This document shows, piece after piece, positions 56,342 through 64,000 of a stretch of 64,000 nt of DNA. The notes beneath the pieces were generated by a model. It saw only the letters and a program-made list of their open reading frames with translations, was not told the origin of the DNA and searched no databases. The DNA lies in the NCBI RefSeq assembly GCF_020731415.2, contig NZ_CP088273.1, forward strand, positions 1,493,001-1,557,000, given 5' to 3'. The DNA comes from Phyllobacterium sp. T1293 (lineage in GTDB: Bacteria; Pseudomonadota; Alphaproteobacteria; Rhizobiales; Rhizobiaceae). The position numbers and the translations under genes were made by a program. Within the stretch, counting starts at the first letter, position 1. Each line of letters opens with the position of its first letter.

Positions 56342-56962
56342 TCAAATACCCTTGCCCGTTTCGACCTGTTTGACCTCAATGGCCGTCTCGGGCGTGCGTG
56401 CGACCTGCTGCGAGATGTTCTGGCGCTTCACGCCTTCCTTGTGGCGAAGCGTCAGCACAATCGCGCCGATCATGGCGACCAGAAGCACGAGACCGGCAAT
56501 CTGGAAGTAATAGATGTAATCCGTATAGAGGATGTCGCCGAGCGCGGCCGTGTTGGTGCGCGTCGCCACATCAGGCGTTGGCTGAACGACAACCCGTCCA
56601 ATGCTTGGCGCGAAGATTGATCCTCCCAGAACAACGATCAGTTCTACCGCCAGGATCATGCCGACAAGTGCGCCGATGGGCGCATATTGCAGCGCGCCGC
56701 GCTTCATCTCGGTAAAGTCCACATCCAGCATCATCACGACGAAGAGGAAGAGAACGGCAACCGCGCCGACATAGACCACAAGAAGGATCATCGCCAGGAA
56801 TTCAGCACCGGTCAGCAGGAAGAGCCCCGCCGCGTTGAAGAAGGCGAGGATGAGAAACAGCACGGAATGCACGGGATTACGCGCCGCAATCACCATGAAC
56901 GCACTGGCGACGGTGATGAAGGCGAAGAGATAAAAAAACGCCGCCGCAATACCTGTCAGCAT
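56342..56962 (-). CDS. nuoJ: NADH-quinone oxidoreductase subunit J
   Basis: 206-aa membrane subunit with five helices; [18 protein letters not shown] and [20 protein letters not shown] are family segments. The ATG at 56962 follows GGGGAA with normal spacing. The ATG at 56980 adds six polar residues and has a poorly placed ribosome site. About 170 bp separate it from nuoI, with no gene seen in between. Confidence 0.93.
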   Translation of the reverse strand: MLTGIAAAFFYLFAFITVASAFMVIAARNPVHSVLFLILAFFNAAGLFLLTGAEFLAMILLVVYVGAVAVLFLFVVMMLDVDFTEMKRGALQYAPIGALVGMILAVELIVVLGGSIFAPSIGRVVVQPTPDVATRTNTAALGDILYTDYIYYFQIAGLVLLVAMIGAIVLTLRHKEGVKRQNISQQVARTPETAIEVKQVETGKGI

Positions 56963-57130
56963 GGGTTCCCCGATTTCCATTCCGGCAGACTATTCTGCCA
57001 TTTTTAAAGCGATTCACGGACATTTCCGTATAATCGCAGCCTCTTAACGCATGTTCCTGCCGGGTAGAAGCACCCTGCCCTAAGACACATGCGCGCACTT
57101 GGACGAGACGATGCCCCATCCACTCAATTC

Positions 57131-57622
57131 TTACCGGTACGGCGCATCCATTGCGATGTTCCGGGCCAGTTCGCGTTCCCAGCGATCGCCATTGGCGAGC
57201 AGCCGGTCCTTGTCATAATAAAGCTCTTCACGGGTTTCCGTGGCGAACTCGAAATTCGGACCTTCGACGATGGCATCAACCGGGCAGGCTTCCTGACAGA
57301 AGCCGCAATAGATGCACTTCACCATGTCAATGTCATAACGCACCGTGCGGCGCGTTCCGTCATTGCGGCGCGGGCCAGCTTCGATGGTGATGGCCTGTGC
57401 CGGGCAGATCGCTTCGCAGAGCTTGCAGGCAATGCAGCGTTCTTCGCCGTTGGGATAACGGCGCAGCGCATGTTCACCACGGAAACGCGGGCTCAGCGGT
57501 CCCTTTTCATAAGGGTAGTTCAACGTTGCCTTCGGCGCGAAGAACTGCCGCATCGACAGGAAGAATGCCCCGACGAACTCCGCCAGCAGGAGCGATTTAG
57601 CAGCTTGTGCGAGTTGTGCCAT
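57131..57622 (-). CDS. nuoI: NADH-quinone oxidoreductase subunit I
   Basis: Peripheral-arm subunit of 163 aa with two [4Fe-4S] clusters (N6a and N6b), bound by [16 protein letters not shown] and [16 protein letters not shown]. An N-terminal amphipathic helix docks it to the membrane arm. It lies 11 bp after nuoH. Confidence 0.97.
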   Translation of the reverse strand: MAQLAQAAKSLLLAEFVGAFFLSMRQFFAPKATLNYPYEKGPLSPRFRGEHALRRYPNGEERCIACKLCEAICPAQAITIEAGPRRNDGTRRTVRYDIDMVKCIYCGFCQEACPVDAIVEGPNFEFATETREELYYDKDRLLANGDRWERELARNIAMDAPYR

Positions 57623-57633
57623 GCTGATTCTCC

Positions 57634-58680
57634 TTACGGTGTCAGGCCGGTGATTTTAAGAAAGGCCGCGGTTGCGATGACCATGAAGAGCGAGATCGGC
57701 AGGAACACTTTCCAACCCAGACGCATCAATTGATCATAGCGGTAGCGCGGAACGAATGCCTTCACCATGGCGATCATGAAGAAGACGAAGAAGAGCTTGA
57801 GCATGAACCAGATGATGCCGGGTATCCAGTTCAGGAACCATACATCAACCGGAGGCAACCAGCCGCCGAGGAACAGGATCGTCGTCAGCGCGCACATCAG
57901 CGTGATGGCGACATATTCACCAAGGAAGAACAGCAGGAACGCGGTCGACGAATACTCGATCATGTGACCGGCAACGAGTTCCGATTCCGCTTCGACCAGA
58001 TCGAAAGGCGGGCGGTTGGTTTCGGCAAGCGCCGAGATGAAGAAAATGACGAACATTGGGAACAGGCCAAGCCAATGCCAGTCAAGGAATGTGTTTGGCA
58101 GGCCGACCATCGTGCCAAGGCCCGTTTTCTGCGACAGGACGATATCCGTGAGGTTCAGCGAACCGACGCAGAGCAGAACGGTGACAATGACGAAACCGAT
58201 GGAAACTTCATAGGAAACCATCTGCGCGGCGGAGCGAAGCGCACCGAGGAACGGATATTTTGAGTTCGATGCCCAGCCGGCCATGATGACGCCGTAGACT
58301 TCGAGCGATGAAATGGCGAGCACATAGAGAATGCCGACATTGACGTTGGCAATCGCCCAGCCTTCATTGACAGGGATAACCGCCCATGCAGCCATGGCAA
58401 GCACCGAGGAAACCAGCGGTGCCAACAGGAAAATACCCTTATTGGCGCCGGATGGAATGATCGGTTCCTTGACCACGAACTTCAAAAGATCGGCAAAGGA
58501 CTGCAACAGGCCGAACGGGCCAACCACGTTCGGACCACGGCGCAACTGAACGGCCGCCCAGATCTTGCGATCCGCGTAAAGCAGGTAAGCGATGATCAGC
58601 AGCATCACCACGAGCATCAGCACTGATTTTCCAAGGATAATCAGCAGCGGCAGGATGTAGGTTGCGAAAATTTCTTCCAT
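57634..58680 (-). CDS. nuoH: NADH-quinone oxidoreductase subunit H
   Basis: Quinone-channel membrane subunit, 348 aa, about eight helices. The ATG at 58680 ([19 protein letters not shown]) follows GGGGAAG; an upstream in-frame ATG is in the nuoG tail. Family motifs are [18 protein letters not shown] and the acidic loop [20 protein letters not shown]. Confidence 0.96.
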   Translation of the reverse strand: MEEIFATYILPLLIILGKSVLMLVVMLLIIAYLLYADRKIWAAVQLRRGPNVVGPFGLLQSFADLLKFVVKEPIIPSGANKGIFLLAPLVSSVLAMAAWAVIPVNEGWAIANVNVGILYVLAISSLEVYGVIMAGWASNSKYPFLGALRSAAQMVSYEVSIGFVIVTVLLCVGSLNLTDIVLSQKTGLGTMVGLPNTFLDWHWLGLFPMFVIFFISALAETNRPPFDLVEAESELVAGHMIEYSSTAFLLFFLGEYVAITLMCALTTILFLGGWLPPVDVWFLNWIPGIIWFMLKLFFVFFMIAMVKAFVPRYRYDQLMRLGWKVFLPISLFMVIATAAFLKITGLTP

Positions 58681-58697
58681 ATCAGTCTCTTCCCCGC

Positions 58698-60779
58698 CTA
58701 CTCGGCCGCCTGCTTGAAGCCGCCCTTGGCCAGCGCGGAACATTCAGCCATGACGGCGGAAGCGCGGGCGATCGGGTTGGTCAAGTAGAAGTCTTGCACT
58801 GGCGATACGAAGGCCGTCTTTTCAACGGAGCCCGATGCGTTGGCCAGTTTCGTGATGTCGGCAGCGTCACCGGCCTTGATGGCGTCGATGACAGCCAAAT
58901 GCGGGTATTCTGCATAAAGCTTGGCGCGCAAAGCGGCCAGCGAGTCGAAAGGCAGTTTCTTGCCAAGAACATCGGACAGAGCGCGCAGGATCGCCCAATC
59001 TTCCTTGGCATTGCCGGGCGCAAAGGCAGCGCGGCTGGTCATCTGCACACGACCTTCGGTGTTGACGTAAGTGCCGGATTTCTCCGTATAGGTCGCACCC
59101 GGCAGGATAACGTCCGCATTGTGCGCGCCCTGATCGCCGTGGGTACCGATATAGACGGTGAAGGCTCGGCCCTTGTCAGACCAGTTCAGCTCATCGGCGC
59201 CGAGCAGGAACAGCACATCGAGCGCGTCCTTCATTTCGCCAACCGATTTGCCACCCTCGCCCGGTACGAAACCGATATCGAGCGCACCAACGCGGCTTGC
59301 AGCGGTGTGAATAACGCCGAAACCATTCCAGTCATCGGCAAGTGCGCCGGTGTCCGCAGCAATCTTGGCAGCAAGAGCCAGAACCGCATTGCCATCCGCA
59401 CGGCTGAGAGCGCCCTGCCCGATGATAATGATCGGTTTCTTGGCCTTCTTCAGCACCGCATGGAATTTCAGCGAACCATTGGCAAGTTCCGCTAATGTAT
59501 CGGCACCGGCACCGAGATATTCGTAGTTGAAGCGCAGGTCAGCCTGTTCGCCGATCAGTGCAATCGGGATACCGGCAGCGCGCCAGCGCTTGCGCAGACG
59601 GGCATTGAGCAGCGAAGCTTCAAAGCGCGGATTGGAACCAATGATCAAAACAGCGTCGGCATCTTCGATACCGTCAATGCTTGGATTGAAGATGTAAGAC
59701 GCGCGGCCATTGGCAGTGTTCAGAACCGTTCCGTCCTGACGCCCGTCAATATTGGCAGAGCCAAGCGAGGTAACAAGCTGTTTCAGCGCATACATTTCCT
59801 CAACGGTGGCAAGATCACCGGCAATCGCGCCGATCTTGTCGCCTGTCGTCTTGGCAACGGCAGCCTTGATTGCATCGAAAGCCTCCGGCCAGCTTGCCGG
59901 AACAAGACGGCCATCCTTGCGAACATAGGGGCGGTCAAGGCGCTGCGTGCGCAGACCATCCCAGATGAAGCGGGTCTTGTCGGAAATCCATTCCTCGTTG
60001 ACGGCTTCGTTGACGCGCGGAAGAACGCGCATCACTTCGCGGCCACGGGTATCAACGCGGATCGATGAGCCGACAGCATCCATCACATCGATAGATTCGG
60101 TCTTGGTCAATTCCCACGGACGGGCCTGAAATGCGTAAGGCTTGGATGTCAGTGCGCCGACTGGGCAAAGGTCAATCACATTGCCCTGCAATTCCGATGT
60201 CATCGCCTGTTCGAGATAGGTGGTGATTTCGGCATCTTCGCCGCGACCGATCAGGCCAAGCTCGGAAATACCGGCCACTTCCGTCGTAAAGCGGACGCAG
60301 CGCGTGCAGTGAATGCAGCGGGTCATCACCGTCTTGACGAGCGGTCCGATGTACTTGTCTTCAACGGCGCGCTTGTTTTCCTTGTAGCGCGATGCACCGA
60401 TACCAAACACCATGGCCTGATCCTGCAGATCGCACTCGCCGCCCTGATCACAGATCGGGCAATCCAGCGGGTGGTTGATCAGCAGAAATTCCATCACGCC
60501 TTCACGGGCCTTCTTGACCATCGGCGTATTGGTGAAAATCTCTGGTGTTTCGCCGTTCGGGCCCGGACGCAGATCGCGCACGCCCATGGCGCAGGAAGCG
60601 GCAGGCTTGGGTGGTCCGCCCTTCACTTCGATCAGGCACATGCGGCAATTGCCGGCGATCGACAAACGCTCATGGAAACAGAAACGCGGCACCTCGGCAC
60701 CCGCCGTTTCCGCAGCCTGCAGAAGCGTGTAGTGATCCGGTACTTCGATTTCCCTACCGTCGACTTTGATCTTTGCCAT
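58698..60779 (-). CDS. nuoG: NADH-quinone oxidoreductase subunit G
   Basis: 693-aa iron-sulfur subunit of the peripheral arm. The N-terminal ferredoxin domain has C34, C45 and C48 ([18 protein letters not shown]). The cluster ligands [14 protein letters not shown] and [10 protein letters not shown] follow, then a molybdopterin-oxidoreductase-like domain. Its ATG shares one base with the stop of the pentapeptide-type gene upstream, so translation of the two is coupled. Confidence 0.96.
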   Translation of the reverse strand: MAKIKVDGREIEVPDHYTLLQAAETAGAEVPRFCFHERLSIAGNCRMCLIEVKGGPPKPAASCAMGVRDLRPGPNGETPEIFTNTPMVKKAREGVMEFLLINHPLDCPICDQGGECDLQDQAMVFGIGASRYKENKRAVEDKYIGPLVKTVMTRCIHCTRCVRFTTEVAGISELGLIGRGEDAEITTYLEQAMTSELQGNVIDLCPVGALTSKPYAFQARPWELTKTESIDVMDAVGSSIRVDTRGREVMRVLPRVNEAVNEEWISDKTRFIWDGLRTQRLDRPYVRKDGRLVPASWPEAFDAIKAAVAKTTGDKIGAIAGDLATVEEMYALKQLVTSLGSANIDGRQDGTVLNTANGRASYIFNPSIDGIEDADAVLIIGSNPRFEASLLNARLRKRWRAAGIPIALIGEQADLRFNYEYLGAGADTLAELANGSLKFHAVLKKAKKPIIIIGQGALSRADGNAVLALAAKIAADTGALADDWNGFGVIHTAASRVGALDIGFVPGEGGKSVGEMKDALDVLFLLGADELNWSDKGRAFTVYIGTHGDQGAHNADVILPGATYTEKSGTYVNTEGRVQMTSRAAFAPGNAKEDWAILRALSDVLGKKLPFDSLAALRAKLYAEYPHLAVIDAIKAGDAADITKLANASGSVEKTAFVSPVQDFYLTNPIARASAVMAECSALAKGGFKQAAE

Positions 60780-61090
60780 TATTCTTCTCCGGCACGGGTT
60801 GCCGCTTCATAAGCTTCAAACAGATCTTTCAGGGGAACGCCATTGATCGTCATTCCTGCGAGCATGGCGTTTTCGATCTTAACATTGCTCATATTAACAT
60901 TTGTGAACAAGGTATTGGAAAGGTTCACATCTTCAACTTTTGAATTGCTGAGGTTCGTATTACCGATCCGCACACAAGACAGGTTGACGTTGTTAAATCC
61001 GGTGTTCGACAGATTGACGTCGTCAAAGATGGAATTGGTAATCACGCACTCGCGCACATCAAGAACATCGCGCTTGGAATGTATCTCCAT
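60779..61090 (-). CDS. Pentapeptide-repeat-like protein in the nuo operon
   Basis: 103-aa protein made largely of five-residue repeats with an N-L-S or V-N-L core ([39 protein letters not shown]). These are expected to form a short right-handed beta-helix, followed by a helical C-terminus. The ATG at 61090 has CAGGAG upstream at good spacing. It overlaps nuoG by one base and follows the HhH protein gene by one base. Not a canonical complex I subunit; an assembly or accessory role is inferred only from position. Confidence 0.78.
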   Translation of the reverse strand: MEIHSKRDVLDVRECVITNSIFDDVNLSNTGFNNVNLSCVRIGNTNLSNSKVEDVNLSNTLFTNVNMSNVKIENAMLAGMTINGVPLKDLFEAYEAATRAGEE

Positions 61091-61091
61091 T

Positions 61092-61691
61092 TCAATGCTC
61101 TCCTGATGGGGTCTGAAGAGCTTTGGCCTGCGCCGTCCACTCATCCCGCACGATACGTCCGCCAAACTTCAAATGGTCATCAATCCGGGCGACTTCTTGC
61201 GCCGACCACGCCGCAATCTGCGCGTAGGTGTAGACACCAAGGCCGTTCAGAACCTTTTCCAGCTTTGGACCTACACCCGAAATCCGTTTCAGATCATCAG
61301 GCACAACAGATTTTTCCGTAGCAACCAGCTTTACCGGCGCAGTGGAACCAGTGACCGGAACGTCAGCAGCCGTGACGGCAACGGCTTTCGGAGCAGTTTC
61401 CACGGACTTCTTGCGTATGATCGTCTTCAATTCAGCAACATCTGATGCTTGTTTGGCGTCAGTCTCAGGCGCAGTGCCCAGCGGCTTCAATTTTGTATTG
61501 GCATCAAGCACACCGGCCAGCGCGCCGGCCCATAAGCCCCACATCTGGCTTGCAATACCGAGACTCAAAACAGACGCAGCCGCTATCGCACCCATGGGCG
61601 GCGTCAGCAGATTGGCAGCCGGAACGATCTGCTTCGGCATCACTGCCGACCAGTCTGCGCCCGGTTTCTTGTCTGTCTTGTTATCCGGCAT
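61092..61691 (-). CDS. Membrane protein with NuoE-type C-terminal helix-hairpin-helix domain
   Basis: 199-aa protein with a soluble N-terminus, one or two hydrophobic segments (about residues 28-62, LTPPMGAIAAASVLSLGIAS), a Val/Ala/Thr-rich linker and a C-terminal domain (about 131-195). That domain, DDLKRISGVGPKLEKVLNGL onward, has GVYTYAQIAAW and GRIVRDEWTAQAKAL. It matches the NuoE C-terminus here almost position by position (DDLELIAGVGPK, GIYTYAQVASW, GRIERDDWVKQAKAL). It lies 12 bp after nuoF. A membrane tether or accessory complex I subunit is plausible but unproved. Confidence 0.8.
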   Translation of the reverse strand: MPDNKTDKKPGADWSAVMPKQIVPAANLLTPPMGAIAAASVLSLGIASQMWGLWAGALAGVLDANTKLKPLGTAPETDAKQASDVAELKTIIRKKSVETAPKAVAVTAADVPVTGSTAPVKLVATEKSVVPDDLKRISGVGPKLEKVLNGLGVYTYAQIAAWSAQEVARIDDHLKFGGRIVRDEWTAQAKALQTPSGEH

Positions 61692-61703
61692 GTGCCCTCA
61701 ACC

Positions 61704-63008
61704 CTACTCTGCTGCAACAAGCACGGGGCTTGCCGAAGAAGCATTGCGTGTGAACTCATCAATGCGGCGCTCGATCTCAGGACGGAAGTGCCGGATCAGA
61801 CCCTGCACCGGCCAGGCAGCCGCGTCGCCAAGCGCGCAGATGGTGTGGCCTTCGATCTGCTTGGTCACGTCGAGCAGCATGTCGATTTCACGCTTCTGCG
61901 CATTGCCGACTGCCATACGTTCCATGACGCGCCACATCCAGCCTGTGCCTTCACGGCATGGCGTACACTGGCCGCAGCTCTCATGCTTGAAGAAGTAGGA
62001 CAGGCGTGCAATGGCGCGAACGATGTCCGTGGATTTGTCCATCACAATCGCCGCAGCCGTACCGAAAGACGACTTGACGTTGCGCAGGCCATCGAAATCC
62101 ATCGGGCAATCGATGATATCAGCAGCCGGAACAACCGGGCAGGATGCACCGCCGGGAATAACCGCCAGCAGATTGTCCCAACCGCCGCGGATACCGCCCG
62201 CATGCTTATCAACCAGTTCGCGGAAGGTGATGCCCATGGCTTCTTCAACCGTGCAGGGACGATTGACGTGGCCGGAGATCATGAACAGCTTGGTGCCGAC
62301 ATTATTGGGGCGGCCAATGCCGGAGAACCATGCCGCACCACGGCGCAGGATGGTTGGAGCAACGGCAACGGATTCAACATTGTTGACCGTTGTCGGGCAA
62401 CCATAAAGACCCATATTGGCCGGGAATGGCGGCTTCAGACGCGGCTGGCCTTTTTTGCCTTCAAGGCTTTCCAGCAATGCGGTTTCTTCACCGCAGATGT
62501 AAGCGCCAGCGCCGTGATGGACATAAATGTCGTAGTCCCAGCCGTTTTTGTTGTTCTTGCCAAGCAACTTGGCATCATAGCACTCGTCAATGGCCGCCTG
62601 CAGCGCTTCACGCTCACGGATATATTCACCGCGAACATAGATGTAGCAGGTATTGGCACCCATGGCGAAACCGGCAATCAGGCAGCCTTCGATCAGCGTA
62701 TGCGGATCATTGCGCATGATATCGCGGTCTTTACAGGTGCCCGGCTCGGATTCGTCAGCATTGATGACGAGATAATGCGGGCGACCATCGCTTTCCTTGG
62801 GCATGAAGGACCACTTCAAACCCGTGGGGAAGCCGGCACCACCACGGCCACGCAGGCCAGAGGCTTTCATCTCATTGATGATCCAGTCACGGCCCTTGGC
62901 GATGATCCCCGCTGTGCCATCCCATTGGCCGCGTGACATCGCACCCTTCAACGATTTGTCGAAAAGGCCGTAAATATTGGTGAAGATGCGGTCTTTGTCA
63001 GCGAGCAT
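61704..63008 (-). CDS. nuoF: NADH-quinone oxidoreductase subunit F
   Basis: 434-aa NADH dehydrogenase subunit that binds FMN, NADH and the N3 [4Fe-4S] cluster. The NADH loop is [11 protein letters not shown] (53-63), the FMN region ALTSA-type [16 protein letters not shown], and the cluster ligands [12 protein letters not shown] plus a later cysteine. Length is typical. About 65 bp separate it from nuoE, with no gene in between. Confidence 0.96.
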   Translation of the reverse strand: MLADKDRIFTNIYGLFDKSLKGAMSRGQWDGTAGIIAKGRDWIINEMKASGLRGRGGAGFPTGLKWSFMPKESDGRPHYLVINADESEPGTCKDRDIMRNDPHTLIEGCLIAGFAMGANTCYIYVRGEYIREREALQAAIDECYDAKLLGKNNKNGWDYDIYVHHGAGAYICGEETALLESLEGKKGQPRLKPPFPANMGLYGCPTTVNNVESVAVAPTILRRGAAWFSGIGRPNNVGTKLFMISGHVNRPCTVEEAMGITFRELVDKHAGGIRGGWDNLLAVIPGGASCPVVPAADIIDCPMDFDGLRNVKSSFGTAAAIVMDKSTDIVRAIARLSYFFKHESCGQCTPCREGTGWMWRVMERMAVGNAQKREIDMLLDVTKQIEGHTICALGDAAAWPVQGLIRHFRPEIERRIDEFTRNASSASPVLVAAE

Positions 63009-63074
63009 ATCGCACCCGTCCTACTCTCTTCGTCCATTCTCCAGCGAAAACGCCTATCGTTTCCGCCAATGATA

Positions 63075-64000
63075 TTATCTCGGCTTCTTGCCGAAAACCT
63101 TGATGTACTCGGCTTCGCCGCCCTTGGCCAAGGCCTTGGCTTGCTTCACCCAGTCGTCGCGTTCGATACGGCCCTTGAAATTCAGGTAGCCGTCAACCCA
63201 TTCGCGTTCAGCCTTTTTCCAGCTGGCGACCTGAGCATATGTGTAGATGCCAAGCTCATGCAGAATGCCCGCAATCTTTGGACCAACGCCAGCAATCAGT
63301 TCCAGATCGTCTACGACGGCTGGCTTTTCGATTGCTGCGGGGCGGTTCTTGTCCTCGAGCGAAACAGCAGGAGCCTTGATTGACTGCACCGATGGCTTTT
63401 CGCCCAGTGAACCCTCGGCAATTTTGGGGTTCCTGATAGCACGCGCCGCGGCAGGTGTTGGTTCAGCGGACTTGGAAGCCGCATCTTCCGCCGCCTTCGA
63501 TGCCTTCACCTTCGATGGCGACTTGATCGCCTCGCTGGTGGCCACATCGTGCGTCACTGGCTTGGCCGCATTGGTTGGCGGGACGGCTGCGCCATTAGCA
63601 GCTTTCGCCGCAGCCTTTGGCTTGGCAGCGCCATTACCACCGGTAAGCGATGTACGCTCACCAATAGGAGCCGATAGATGACGATCAATCTGCGGTCCCG
63701 GGGTGATCGTGTCACCCTTGCCAGCTTCAAACGCATCGATGATTTCTTCGAGACGTTCCGGCGTCAGATCCTCATAGGTATCCTTGAACACCATGATCAT
63801 CGGAGCGTTGACGCAGGCGCCGAGGCATTCCACCTCTTCCCACGACAAGGTACCTGATGCGTTGAGTTCAAACTGATCATGATGAATGCGATGCTGGCAG
63901 ACCTTTTTCAGATCTTCCGAACCGCGCAGCATGCATGGCGTTGTGCCGCAAACCTGGATATGGGCACGCGTTCCGACCGGCTTCAGCTGGAACTGCGTGT
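63075..64000 (-). CDS. nuoE: NADH-quinone oxidoreductase subunit E with long C-terminal extension, 5' part missing
   Basis: Thioredoxin-like [2Fe-2S] (N1a) subunit; the frame is open at the right edge, so the N-terminus lies outside. Cluster ligands are visible in CGTTPCMLRG and ECLGACVNAPM. After the core come about 120 residues of Ala/Lys/Pro-rich linker and a C-terminal helix-hairpin-helix domain, also present in the 199-aa protein at 61.1-61.7 kb. The extension is usual in rhizobial NuoE as far as I recall and absent from E. coli NuoE. Confidence 0.94.
   Translation of the reverse strand, partial: TQFQLKPVGTRAHIQVCGTTPCMLRGSEDLKKVCQHRIHHDQFELNASGTLSWEEVECLGACVNAPMIMVFKDTYEDLTPERLEEIIDAFEAGKGDTITPGPQIDRHLSAPIGERTSLTGGNGAAKPKAAAKAANGAAVPPTNAAKPVTHDVATSEAIKSPSKVKASKAAEDAASKSAEPTPAAARAIRNPKIAEGSLGEKPSVQSIKAPAVSLEDKNRPAAIEKPAVVDDLELIAGVGPKIAGILHELGIYTYAQVASWKKAEREWVDGYLNFKGRIERDDWVKQAKALAKGGEAEYIKVFGKKPR

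Overview
The window reads as a chromosomal segment of an alphaproteobacterium of the order Hyphomicrobiales (Rhizobiales). Gene order and small order-specific families (DUF1467, DUF3572, a DinB with an N-terminal zinc ribbon, PleD next to DivK, a NuoE with a long C-terminal extension) resemble the Brucella/Ochrobactrum/Phyllobacterium group. Base composition is moderately GC-rich and nearly all sequence is coding. No tRNA or rRNA gene, CRISPR array, transposase or prophage was seen.

Layout. 1-1.25 kb: end of an acyl-CoA (propionyl-CoA) carboxylase beta gene and a small unknown gene. 1.5-5.9 kb: DUF2267 gene, a 59-aa FlbD-like gene, GFA-family protein, GNAT, HI0933-type flavoprotein, YdcF-type protein. 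5.4-8.2 kb: gatC and gatA (tRNA-dependent amidotransferase) interleaved with two GNAT genes. 8.2-11.6 kb: a large exported protein, a UPF0173 hydrolase, ruvX and a small membrane protein. 12-16.5 kb: aidB-type acyl-CoA dehydrogenase and a NitT/TauT-type ABC importer, with a dispersed repeat on each side. 16.8-20.8 kb: pyrB, a pyrC-like gene, plsY and dprA as one coupled operon. 21.3-28.7 kb: topA, rnr, DUF983, NUDIX and MFS genes. 28.9-33.3 kb: a subtilisin-type autotransporter followed by a 2-oxoglutarate/Fe(II) oxygenase. 33.5-41.4 kb: rpmG with a strong terminator, pleD/divK, DUF3572, dinB and dnaE. 41.5-45.7 kb: a histidine phosphatase, a 28-aa SOS-type membrane peptide gene, lolD-lolE-proS. 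45.7-47.8 kb: a long non-coding stretch with a candidate small RNA, a lone glycosyltransferase and a repeat. 47.8-64 kb: one long reverse-strand block, DUF1467, mce, rnj, birA and the respiratory complex I genes nuoN to nuoE (nuoE runs off the right edge).

How the genes fit together. Most of the window is housekeeping: glutaminyl-tRNA formation, pyrimidine and phospholipid synthesis, DNA topology and replication, RNA turnover, lipoprotein export, the DivK/PleD cell-cycle branch and NADH oxidation. The complex I block carries two non-canonical genes between nuoF and nuoG: a membrane protein whose C-terminal helix-hairpin-helix domain matches the NuoE extension, and a pentapeptide-type protein translationally coupled to nuoG.

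The most interesting signal is a pair of near-identical LexA operators (GTTC-N7-GTTC). One lies just upstream of dinB. The other lies upstream of an otherwise unannotated 28-codon gene encoding a one-helix membrane peptide, the architecture of Caulobacter SidA, an SOS-induced division inhibitor. A second theme is a family of short repeats (a 7-bp tandem block followed by TTCGACAAGCTCACCATGAG) at five places, mostly at the edges of accessory-looking insertions.
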